The notes beneath the pieces are model-generated. The model searched no databases. It worked only from the letters and a program-made list of their open reading frames with translations, and was not told the DNA's origin. A stretch of DNA of 64,000 bases from Pyropia haitanensis (lineage: Eukaryota; Rhodophyta; Bangiophyceae; Bangiales; Bangiaceae): NCBI GenBank assembly GCA_008729055.1, contig SDUX01000001.1:1178001-1242000 (forward strand). The letters are read 5' to 3'. Positions 55,797 to 64,000 of this stretch are shown here, piece by piece. The translations under genes and the position numbers were made by a program. Numbering within the stretch: position 1 is the first letter of the stretch; every line of letters starts with the position of its first letter.

Positions 55797-56010
55797 AAGT
55801 AGTGTTGTGCATCTGTCCGCCACGTATGGAAATTTCCTTGACATGTCAAGCACCCCTCCGCACGACCCCGTGAGGCACGATTTCCTGACATTTCCTTTCT
55901 TTCCCTTTCTTTCCGACACGTGGCGTTTGGCGCGGATTGACCTTTAAAAGGCGGCGGCAGTACGCGAAGTCCGCCCAGCGCGCTGGTCGGAACGGCGCCG
56001 ACTTGCCGTG
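55797..56010 (+). repeat. 214-bp dispersed repeat, copy 2
   Basis: Same sequence and strand as 14345-14558 with 8 mismatches. TTTAAAA lies about 60 bases from its end and about 290 bases before the ORF at 56233, so it could supply that ORF's promoter. Confidence 0.92.
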
Positions 56011-56232
56011 CCCGAAGGGCTCACCGCTGGCTTCGCCAGACCCGGGATTGGCCTTCCCATTGGCTAGTCTCATCTCGGATCGGATCCGGACTCAACTGAC
56101 AGTGGTTCTGTAGTGTAAGACCAGTCCGCGCCAGATTGAGTCTGCACGAGAAGAGGAACGCAACCCATCCCATCCCACAAAGCGGTCCTTTGAAACCCTT
56201 TCTGGCGGGAGCATGTATCCAAGGCCTTCGGT

Positions 56233-59200
56233 ATGGCCGTCTCGACCGTCCGTTGCGCTGGTCGACGACGTTGCCGGCGTTGCCGGCCTGTTTACCGGCG
56301 AGTGTGCCATCATGCTGGCGCCCGCCAGAGTGTTCACCTCTTTAGTGCTCCCGTCGAGGGGGCTCCACCGACGACGAGGGACCTGGTCGCTGCCATGGCG
56401 CCGCGAGCCCGACGTGCTGCGCGCACTCTCCGTGCTGGAGCTGCAACCCGAGGCGCGCCTGCCACCCCTCGCCGCGGTGCCGTTACCCCTCCCGCCTCCG
56501 CCCCCCCCCCACCCCTACAAGCCGGAGCCGTCCCATCTCTTGGCGGTGTCTGCCCCCCCCCCTACAGCAATGCCCTCCCTCCCCCCGGCGACCCAGGCTC
56601 CCCCTCTCGCGGTGGAGCTGTCCTTCCTTTGAGCGGTGTCACCCCTCCGCATCGATTCGGAGCAGACATTCCTCCTGGCGGCTGCACTCCTTCCCCTCGT
56701 CGCGGAGCTGTCGCGCCTCCCGCCGGCGCTACCCCTTCCCGTCTCGGCGGAGCTGTTGCACCTCTGGCCGGTGCCGCTCCTCCCACTCGCCGCGGAGCTG
56801 TTGCACGTACGGCGAGCTCAACTCCTCCCTCTCGTGGCGGAGCTCCTGCCCCCCCAGCCAGCGCCTCGCCCCCCCCACGTCGAGGATCCGGCGTGCCTCC
56901 CGCAGGCGGCAACCCTTCCCGTCGCGGCGGAGCTGTGACACCTTTCGCCGGCATCGCACCTCCCCCTCGTCGCCGAGCCGTCCCGCTTCCAGCTGGCGCC
57001 GCGCCTCTCCCTTGCGGCGGAGCTGTGGCACCTCTCACAGACTCCGCGCTTCCCTCTCGCGGCGATGCTGTCGCACCTTCCGCCGGAACCGTGGCTCCCC
57101 CTCGACGCGGATCTGTCGCACCTCCCGGTGGCGTCAACCCCCCCCCGCTCGGCGGAGCTGTTGCACCTCCCACCGGCTTCGCGCTTCCCCCTCGCGGCGG
57201 TGCTGTGGCACCTTCCTCCGGCACCGCCGCTCCCCCTCGTCGCGGATCTGTCGCACCTCCCGGCGGTGCCCTCCCTACGCGTGGCGGAGGTGTCCCCCGA
57301 CCTGAGGCCCGCCGCTCGTCTGGTGGGCGGGCAGTACTTCCTCTTGGCTTTGCTCTTCCTTCCGGTACTCCCGCACGTTCATCCCACGCAGGAACGCATA
57401 CGAGCGCAAGGAGCCATGGCGCCAGTTTAGGCACCCAGGTCGCTGCTGAGAGCGCAGCGGGCAACAGAGGCAATGGAGCACCTGACGCCATGGAGGCTTT
57501 CATGCGCGCTTCAGTGGACACCTGGACAGAGGCGGATGGCACAGGTGTTTCCGTCGCCGCGGTGAGCCCCTACCTAGCTCCAGTGTCGCTTGCGCTTCTA
57601 GAGAGCCCTGAGACGCATCGTCTTGAGCTTCTCGCTCTGTGCGAGGCGAGAGCTCTTCCCGTGGACGCCAACGCATCGAAGGCGGCGTTGCGCGCCAGGC
57701 TCGTGTCATTCAACCTCTCAACGCGCAACGTGTGGTGCTCCCGTGTGCAGCTGCTCGCCAAACACGTTTGTCACGATGCGCTGGTGGACAGGGCGCACAT
57801 GCTTCCCTTCCAGGCCGCCATTGCACACCGAGCGCCGGTCCCTGCTTCTTTCGAGGCTCCTTCCTCGGTCTCCCGGGACCCCCCCCCTTTTTCTTGGGCA
57901 CCTTCTTTGTCAGTGGGCACGTCGCCCCCCGCTTGTGTACCGCCCACGCCGATGGCGATGGCCGCTGTACCGGCCGAGCAGCGGCCAAGTGCAGGCGCGG
58001 GAGCTCCGTCTTCCTCACCGCCTCCTCTGCCGCCTCCTCCTCCTGCTCTGCCGCTGCGATTGCGCCCTCCCCTTGGCACTACTGCTCGACCCACTCCTGG
58101 ACTACATTCTCCAAGCGCTCATCTTGGTGCACCACCTATGTCCTCGCTCTCGCCTGTAAGAGAGGTCCCAGCGTGCACGAGCGCGGCGGGTCCAGCGCAG
58201 TTTGCTTACGAGCTGGCGCGGAGCCTACACGAGCGCGACGTGCAGACGCAGCGGCAAGAGCATGTGGTGTCTGCTGGGCTTGAACAGCTACAAGCGGCTG
58301 TTGTCAACCTGGGAGGTGTGCAGCAGTCCGCTGCGTACTCGCAGACCGTCCAGCTGACAAGAATGGAGCACACGCTGGTCGGTCTCGAACGAGCAAGGAC
58401 TGGCGCCATGGTGCGCCCTCGCTCGCCTTCCCATGCTGGAATGACCCAGAAGAAGAAGCGGCCCAAGCGTGGAAGTGCTCGAGCAGTGGAGCTGCTGACT
58501 GAAGCGGCTGGTCCTGCTCCACCTCCTGGTGCAACTCGTGTTCCGCCGGGCCCCAGTGCCGCTCGTGCTGACGCCTCTGGACAAGCAGACCCTTCTTCTG
58601 CTGGGGCACCCGCACGGCCGACCAGACTGGTGTTCATCCCTCTGGTGCACGGCCTCATGATGGAGCCGGAGCTGTTGAGCGACACAATGGGTACGGCCCC
58701 GCTGTTTACGCAGCTGACGTACATCTTGCGCCTGGCGCACGTTTCGCCCGGTGAGCCGGGCATCTTCGGTTCGTACGCTGTCAAGCGATTGCACTCCGTT
58801 GCTCAGGGTCGGGTGGAGGAGGACGCTGCTGCTCGTGGGGAGCCGTCGGGAGTGAACCTGGAGAAGGCGGCCAAGATTGACAACGTGATTGCAAACAAGG
58901 CGGACATCTACATGCGCATCTTGTGGTGGGTGCACGCCGTCCTCCCTGAGAAGCTTGGAGGAGAGGCGCAAGCGGGAACGGCTGAGGTAATGCGAGCTAT
59001 CACCCTCGGACCATCTGACGTGGACAAGCTCTCCGCTGCCCTTGACGAACAAACAGCGTTTTTGTCCAAGACAGGATTCAAGGTGCCTGCCAAGATGACG
59101 TACAGTGCGTTGCGCAAGGTGCTCAACAAGCTTGCCGTGCACGACCGCGCTGTGTCCCGGGTCGAGCTCATACTTTCTTCTTCGCCATTCAAAGAGAGGC

Positions 59201-59262
59201 TTGCAGCGACGGTGCACAACATTGGCAGCGCGTATCTTGAGCCTACTGCTCCTCCGCAGTAA
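56233..59262 (+). CDS. Large element-encoded protein with 15-residue tandem repeats and a SAP-like motif
   Basis: 1,009 residues from ATG 56233 (ATG 56395 also possible). Residues about 80-370 consist of some 20 copies of a 15-residue unit, consensus GAVAPPAGxAPPxRG, coded by a 45-bp tandem repeat. Residues about 450-490 read HRLELLALCEARALPVDANA then SKAALRARLVSFN, which fits a SAP-type DNA-binding helix-turn-helix. A Pro-rich linker follows, then a basic patch KKKRPKRGSARAVELL near 735. The last 230 residues are ordinary, mostly helical sequence (MMEPELLSDTMGTAPLFTQL, IDNVIANKADIYMRILWW) of no family I know. It may be a DNA-binding or Gag-like partner of the recombinase next to it. An independent host gene is possible. 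Confidence 0.6.
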   Translation: MAVSTVRCAGRRRCRRCRPVYRRVCHHAGARQSVHLFSAPVEGAPPTTRDLVAAMAPRARRAARTLRAGAATRGAPATPRRGAVTPPASAPPPPLQAGAVPSLGGVCPPPYSNALPPPGDPGSPSRGGAVLPLSGVTPPHRFGADIPPGGCTPSPRRGAVAPPAGATPSRLGGAVAPLAGAAPPTRRGAVARTASSTPPSRGGAPAPPASASPPPRRGSGVPPAGGNPSRRGGAVTPFAGIAPPPRRRAVPLPAGAAPLPCGGAVAPLTDSALPSRGDAVAPSAGTVAPPRRGSVAPPGGVNPPPLGGAVAPPTGFALPPRGGAVAPSSGTAAPPRRGSVAPPGGALPTRGGGVPRPEARRSSGGRAVLPLGFALPSGTPARSSHAGTHTSARSHGASLGTQVAAESAAGNRGNGAPDAMEAFMRASVDTWTEADGTGVSVAAVSPYLAPVSLALLESPETHRLELLALCEARALPVDANASKAALRARLVSFNLSTRNVWCSRVQLLAKHVCHDALVDRAHMLPFQAAIAHRAPVPASFEAPSSVSRDPPPFSWAPSLSVGTSPPACVPPTPMAMAAVPAEQRPSAGAGAPSSSPPPLPPPPPALPLRLRPPLGTTARPTPGLHSPSAHLGAPPMSSLSPVREVPACTSAAGPAQFAYELARSLHERDVQTQRQEHVVSAGLEQLQAAVVNLGGVQQSAAYSQTVQLTRMEHTLVGLERARTGAMVRPRSPSHAGMTQKKKRPKRGSARAVELLTEAAGPAPPPGATRVPPGPSAARADASGQADPSSAGAPARPTRLVFIPLVHGLMMEPELLSDTMGTAPLFTQLTYILRLAHVSPGEPGIFGSYAVKRLHSVAQGRVEEDAAARGEPSGVNLEKAAKIDNVIANKADIYMRILWWVHAVLPEKLGGEAQAGTAEVMRAITLGPSDVDKLSAALDEQTAFLSKTGFKVPAKMTYSALRKVLNKLAVHDRAVSRVELILSSSPFKERLAATVHNIGSAYLEPTAPPQ
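56460..57350 (+). repeat. 45-bp tandem repeat array (about 20 diverged units)
   Basis: Units keep the frame and code the GAVAPPxGxxPPxRG motif. Third-position and Arg/Gly changes separate neighbours, so the array is old rather than freshly expanded. Confidence 0.8.
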
Positions 59263-59420
59263 AATAGCCCCTCCATGGGATGCACGTGCTGGACGAGTAG
59301 AGTGGGGCGTCAAGGTAGCGGTGGCTCGGTTTGATGCATAAAACAGGACGGGGCTTTATAGCAGTTCATCTAAACTCGTCCAGGCATGTGTTATGCACAC
59401 ACGCTCTATCAATGCCCACA

Positions 59421-61759
59421 TCACTCGCTCCCATCGCCGTCGTCAACCGCACCTGACCCGTTCCGCAAAACAAGCGTGACCTCACAAAGCATACGGGCCA
59501 AGCCATCCACGGCCTTGCGCTCGTACGCTGCAACTTGCTCATAAGAAGGGCCCTCGTCGCTCGACTGCACAATGTCACGCAACTGTCGGAGGTTGGACAG
59601 CACCCACTCGCTGTGCGCCTGAGTTACTTGAGCGACGGTCTGCATCACCGCGTCAACGTGGTAAGAGCGCAAGGTAGAGCGTAGGGTTCCGCGAGCATGC
59701 ATGTTGGTGAGGTAGACCAGGAAGCTGTCGCTGTTGGCCTTCCAATCGCCCAGACGCATCACCAGCTCGTAATCACCGGTGCGGTCGAGCAGGTCCTGCG
59801 CACCACCACGTCGAAAGCCGTACATACGGCAAGGCCGCTGTCCGTTGACTCTGCTCTCTCCAATACGAGCACTGTCCGCGGCAAAGCGGGTGTGAATCTC
59901 ATTCTCGGACATGGGCTTGATAGCCCCAACAGCTCCACGGCGAGTACGTGCAGTGGTAGAGGTGAAGAGCGGGGTGTCGGCAAGAACGAGAGGGTCCATG
60001 GCCACCAACGGGTGCTCCATCGCCAAGCTGACGAGACCTTGATACAAGCTCGGCAGGTTCACGTGTTGCGCTGAACAGCGGACGACATTGGAGCGGCCCA
60101 GCTCTTCCACCTCCTCGGCTGCGACCTTTGCAAAGCAGCTGTAGATTCGAAGCACGAGCACGTCCGACGTTCTCGTCATGCTCTTCGACACTCGGACGAC
60201 CACGTTGATGAATCGATGATGCCCATGGCTGCGAGAGACAACATAAAAAGAGTACAAACGCGTGGCGAACAGAAAAAAAAGAACACGTACGAGGCAGCCT
60301 CAACGTCAGGGAGCAGCTCTGATAACACAGACCGCGAAAGAATGGACAGGATAGGGACTCCCTCCACCACCTCAACAATCATGACTTACATGTTCATAAA
60401 GGACTGGTTCTGGGGCAGGCCGAGGTCAGGCAGGGAGACGTCCTTGTGCTTCATGCTGATGAGGGAGAAGGGTCGCGCGAGCGTGGTCCAAGCAAAGGCG
60501 TACAGGCAGTACACAATAAAGTCGCACTTGGCTAAGGAGGAAGGGACCTCGGCGCGTTCGGGAGGCCCAGTCCCCGGTGCTGCACCGGCTGCATCAGTCG
60601 GCGTCGTAGAGCCTGCCGCAGCACCAGCTCCGGGAAGATAGGACATGACCAACGTGGCATACAAACGGTGCATCATGGCCATAGTGACTGGAGCCGACGT
60701 GACTGACTGCTCCCCGTTCACTCTCGCGTCCTTCTCAGCAGCGCTCTTGTACCGCTTGACGACGTCAGTATGCATGGGATTCCCGATCATTGTGCCCGGC
60801 TGCTCCCGAACCTTCGATTCCTCGGCCCTCTCCGCGACGCCCTTCTGCTTCCACTCGGAGTGCCGCTGCTCGCAGTCGGGAACAATCTTGGGACCACCAC
60901 AGGTTCCCTCCATCAAAGCCTCCCCGAAAAGGAAGACAAGCGCCGACGAGTAGTCCTCCAGAGTCAACACAGTGATAGGAGCTGAAGAGCCGGCCACCGG
61001 GTAACCACGCCGACGCGCCTCCAAAAAAAGTGTGATGTAGGACCGGGTGTCGGGTGTCATACAACGAAAGACCCGTTGCACGCGGCGGTCGAGCTCCCCT
61101 TGCGTCGGCGGAGGTTCATGGGGGTCGCGGCACACAGTGCGACTCAGGAAGTCGGCGAAGGATATAGCCGTTCGCCGGCGAGTTGCCCACGTCTTCACGG
61201 TGGCGTTCGTCCCCTCAACACACGCGGCCGTGATCTCCTCCTCGTCGGCATCGATGTCGCGCCTTGTCTTGCTGTTGGACGCCTGCGGCCACGTCGCCAC
61301 TGCTGCTCGCATCCACGCGCACGTCGACTTGTTCTTGTTTACGCGCAGCTGGGCCAGAGTAGGCGGCCTCTGGTGCTTGTAGCCCATCTCAATCGTATTA
61401 CCACCCGTCCCGGCTGCTGGCATGAAGGAGGGTGGCGCCCCTGACGCGTTGACGACACCATCTCTGCGTCCAGGTCGTATGACGCCGTTCATGCGTTCAG
61501 ACGTGTCCGGCACCGGTGGGGACTGCTCAACTTGCTGCTGCTCACCGACAAGCCCACCACGGAGCTCTTGACCTTGCCCATCGCGGGGAGGATCGCGGTC
61601 CTCTCTTGCGGCCTCTTCCGTGAGTCTTTCAGCCAGCTCCGCAGCTTGGAGCAGAGGGGAGATAGGGATGCCGTGCACACTTGCCAAGGACGCTGAAGCC
61701 AGATCCCGGCCGGCCTCATCAAGCAGGGAGCGCATCGCAGCATCGCTTTCCGGCTCCAT
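59421..61759 (-). CDS. Tyrosine recombinase (phage-integrase fold), two exons
   Basis: Exons 61759-60390 and 60228-59421; donor GTAAGT, acceptor CTCGCAG; about 725 residues from ATG 61759. Catalytic elements in order: Arg in YAFAWTTLARPFSLISMKH, Lys in VVVRVSKSMTR just after the splice junction, R-box YGFRRGGAQDLL (Tyr where most have His), GDWKANSDSFLVYL with Trp at the second His position and the likely nucleophile Tyr. This is the pattern of eukaryotic Crypton/DIRS-type recombinases. The N-terminal 330 residues are helical, with TRRRTAISFADFLSRTV possibly the core-binding region. All catalytic positions are occupied and both exons are open, so it may be active. It is tail-to-tail with the SAP-motif ORF. 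Confidence 0.72.
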
Positions 61760-63167
61760 CGCAAACGATAGTCGCAGCCCAGCGACACCGCGCAGCAGCC
61801 AAAAAGTAGTAGGCAGGCAAAGGTGGACGCAGGCAGCGCGGCCTCCTGACCAGCCGCAGTGAGAAGCCAATCGTATCGAACCCCCAGGCAGCTAGCGAGC
61901 ACGTCAAACTGCGGGCAGATGCTTGCGATTACCACAGGGGCGCCGCACCGGGGGCGGCAGCAACTCGTGTCCTGGGGGACTGGCGGAAGGTGGTCGGGGA
62001 AGTGGGGGGAAGGCGAACAGCCGATGGCTGGAGAAGCAGACGTGCGCAAGCCTCACCGCCCGCTGAGTCAGCGGCAGCGGCGGCAGCCGTCCACCGCCAA
62101 CTGCACACGGGCCTCAACGCGGGACGCAAGCTCGCAGCTGGCCAGCTGCCTGCTGCTGTTCCTCCGGCATGCCCTCTCCGTCGAGCCGCCACCCACCAGT
62201 AGCAGTGACGAGGGCACCTGCCGCGGCCCCATGGCTGCATGTGGGTGCACGGTGGCTGCAGTACGTGTGGGGTGAAAGCAAACAGGGTCGTACGCATGGG
62301 GCGAGCAGCTGCCGCCCTGACGACCGTCACGAGGGCGATGAGTGGGGACGTGCCCTCCGAATCACAGGTTGGGAACTGTAGATGGGGAGGAGGACACGAG
62401 AACGGTGATCAGCGCACAAAGGGGCACGACGTTTGGCTGTCTGCTGCGGTTGGGCGGCCGGCGCCCTCCGATGAAGCGGGCAGAGAAAGGGCCAGCAGGC
62501 GGTCAGACAGCAGGATTGGTTAGAACAGGTCCGGTCGAGACGCGGGCGTGCATGCGGCGCTGGTACCCGACGGGTGCACGGGTCACGCGAGGGCCTCTGT
62601 GGGGTGGTGGACGCAGGCAGTAGTGCACCATTGCCGGAGGCAGCGCGATGGATTCCCGTGCGGCGTCGACGTAACAGCGCCTGCGGTCCCACTGTCGGAT
62701 CGTTGAACGTACTTGAGTCATATCTCCGCAGCGGCCCAATGTCCTATGCGCCACCGGCAGCTCTCCTCCTCGGGCGCGGGGAACGGGACAACAGAGCGCC
62801 TCGAAGCGCGTAACCGGTAGATCGAACGGTGCGGGCGGAGGCCGAAGTGGGGGCTGACGCTTGGTGCAGATTCTCCCCGCTCGAGTCAACGCGTGGAACC
62901 GGCCGCGATTGAGGCCTTATGGCAGAGTGAGCCCGGCACACCGCAACCTGGCCCACCACACAGGTGGGATGTGACAATCCAAACTTCGGCCGCGGCCACG
63001 GCTCTCAGCAGCCGCTGTGATGGCGTACTGCCCTAAAAGACGCCTCTTTTTGAAAATTTGGACGGATTGCATGGCTGCTTGATGCACTTTGAACGGCTGA
63101 CGTTCAAGTCGCAGTACTGGCCACCGATGTTGACCCTTGCTCGACCTCACATTCCACGCCCGCGACC

Positions 63168-63446
63168 ATGAGCGCCCTCAAAGCGGACACCTGGACGTAC
63201 GGCAGCATGATCATTCTGCCACATGCCTTTGGAGGTACTCATGATCACATTCTCAGAAAACTAATGAGCGTGGGTGTGAGGCACCACCCACACACGGGCA
63301 GCCCTCAACGTACTGGCGCCGGTGTCAGCAACCCGTGCACCAATGAGGATGCCGGGCGCGGGGAAGGTGACGGGTGGGATGACGGTGATGGGGGTGGGGA
63401 AGAGGATGGGCGTGACGTCGGTGAGGGTCGAGGGGGTCGAAGGTAA
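63168..63446 (+). CDS. Unrecognised short ORF, possible first exon
   Basis: 92 codons. The first 25 residues have ordinary composition (MSALKADTWTYGSMIILPHA, then FGGTHD), the rest is Gly/Asp/Glu-rich from a GGTGGGGAAGAGG repeat. A GGTACT follows codon 23, which could be a weak donor. No function inferred. Confidence 0.2.
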   Translation: MSALKADTWTYGSMIILPHAFGGTHDHILRKLMSVGVRHHPHTGSPQRTGAGVSNPCTNEDAGRGEGDGWDDGDGGGEEDGRDVGEGRGGRR

Positions 63447-63515
63447 AGGAGGTCTTTGTGTCTCTGTCTGTGGTTGTCCCCCCGAGGTCTCTCCCGGTGG
63501 CGCCCACACTCACGC

Positions 63516-63525
63516 ATTATATACC
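63516..63525 (+). promoter_or_regulatory. TATA-like box
   Basis: ATTATATACC in otherwise C-rich sequence, followed by a GGGGGCACCC-AGGGTGCCCC palindromic segment. No clear ORF starts just downstream inside the window. Confidence 0.25.
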
Positions 63526-63729
63526 CCCAGGGGGGCACCCAGGGTGCCCCAAAGCATGCGATTGCCCGTCGTGCCGGTGGACGGCACCAAAGCTCTCAAA
63601 ACAAAGCATGGGCCCTCAGAACAAAGCAAGGGTGGGCGTGTGCGCCCCAAGGCGCCCCACCAGAAAGCCCCAAACGGGGGGGGGACGGTGTGCGGCGCTC
63701 GTAGCGCCGCGCGGCTGGCCCCACGCGCC

Positions 63730-63785
63730 ATTCGACCCGAAAAGCCTCAGAGGCGTGTAAGCAGACGCCAGTCTTCGGGTCGAAT
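63730..63785. repeat. Perfect 12-bp inverted repeat (hairpin)
   Basis: ATTCGACCCGAA at 63730-63741 pairs with TTCGGGTCGAAT at 63774-63785, loop of 32 bases containing the palindrome GCCTCAGAGGC. Confidence 0.8.
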
Positions 63786-64000
63786 ATCTCCCGTGGGTCA
63801 GCAAGTCTTGTCGCTCCCATTGGTCCACGGGGAGATTGTTCCGGCTTGCTGACGCGTCAGAGATGTGGCTCGTCTTTTGGTCCGTTAGTCCGTTGATCCG
63901 TTGGAGACTGTACCCGTCGGCAGATGAGTCAGGGTAGTGTCGGTTAGCCAATCCGCGGCTCCCGTGCTGACCGTCCGTTAGTAGTAGATTATCGGACGGA

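Larger units (their letters stand above)
55797..62350. mobile_element. Candidate tyrosine-recombinase mobile element (ends not defined)
   Basis: Combines the 214-bp repeat, a large ORF with a tandem-repeat N-terminus and SAP-like motif (+), and a spliced tyrosine recombinase (-) in tail-to-tail orientation 158 bases apart. Composition is closer to balance than in host genes. I see no reverse transcriptase, RNase H or DDE transposase, so a Crypton-like or new YR element fits better than a DIRS retroelement. Both ends are guesses; the right limit is only where recognisable element coding and its leader fade. Confidence 0.45.
61760..64000. other. Right flank: possible element end, hairpins and a TATA-like site
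   Basis: 61760-62700 is probably the leader of the recombinase gene; no other recognised frame. 63168-63446 (+) is a 92-codon ORF starting MSALKADTWTYGSMIILPHA, unrecognised. 63518-63523 is TATATA within a GCATTATATACC context. 63730-63785 and 63971-63999 are hairpins. The window ends inside this non-host-like sequence. Confidence 0.4.

Noticed and set aside
56233..61759. Reverse transcriptase, RNase H or methyltransferase that would make this a DIRS retroelement
   Set aside because: I looked for YxDD-type and RNase H blocks in all frames of the region and saw none.

Overview
The window reads as nuclear DNA of a photosynthetic eukaryote with an extremely GC-rich genome. Genes are compact with 0-2 short introns. 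(GGC)n/(GCC)n tracts code poly-Gly, poly-Ala or poly-Pro inside proteins, and G or C homopolymers of 8-20 bases are common. A CURT1 thylakoid protein, a fused plant-type BIO3-BIO1 biotin enzyme, a plastid-like BASS transporter and an LEA-like desiccation protein point to an alga. My best inference is a bangiophyte red alga (Porphyra/Pyropia-like); no marker in the window proves it.

Layout. 1-8.4 kb: 3' end of mitochondrial intermediate peptidase (+), complex I subunit NDUFA13 (-, 3 exons), a repeat-rich stretch, and an ALO-type FAD oxidase (+). 8.8-13.2 kb: a DUF202 membrane protein (-) and a bile acid:sodium symporter (BASS) protein (-, 3 exons). 14.3-15.1 kb: a 214-bp dispersed repeat followed by a BED-finger transposase remnant. 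16.8-19.3 kb: LEA-like protein (+) and ELO fatty-acid elongase (-). 23-26.8 kb: short-chain dehydrogenase (+, 2 exons) and eIF3e (+). 29-36.3 kb: CURT1 (+, 2 exons), two uncertain minus-strand genes, a putative small mitochondrial protein (-) and DDI1 protease (+). 38.3-41 kb: C2H2 zinc-finger protein (+). 41.9-49.4 kb: a COX7C-like subunit (-, 3 exons) and TRAPPII subunit TRS120 (-, 2 exons). 50.5-54.7 kb: BIO3-BIO1 (+) converging on dihydroneopterin aldolase (-). 54.8-64 kb: a mobile-element-like region with a second copy of the 214-bp repeat, a large 45-bp-repeat/SAP-motif ORF (+), a convergent spliced tyrosine recombinase (-) and several hairpins.

Whole-window patterns. (1) Of 11 introns I could place by homology or reading frame, 9 begin with GTACGT; the recombinase intron begins GTAAGT. 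(2) At least eight genes change frame exactly at a G or C homopolymer, mostly as if one base were missing. This looks like consensus error in homopolymers rather than gene decay, so the CDS spans below bridge those tracts. (3) First exons can be tiny (5 codons in the COX subunit, 8 in TRS120), so small spliced genes may still hide in stretches called intergenic here.

The host genes are mostly unlinked housekeeping functions: respiratory complexes I and IV, mitochondrial presequence processing, translation initiation, ubiquitin-linked proteolysis, vesicle tethering, and biotin and folate synthesis. Gaps above 300 bp are listed with what I see in them.
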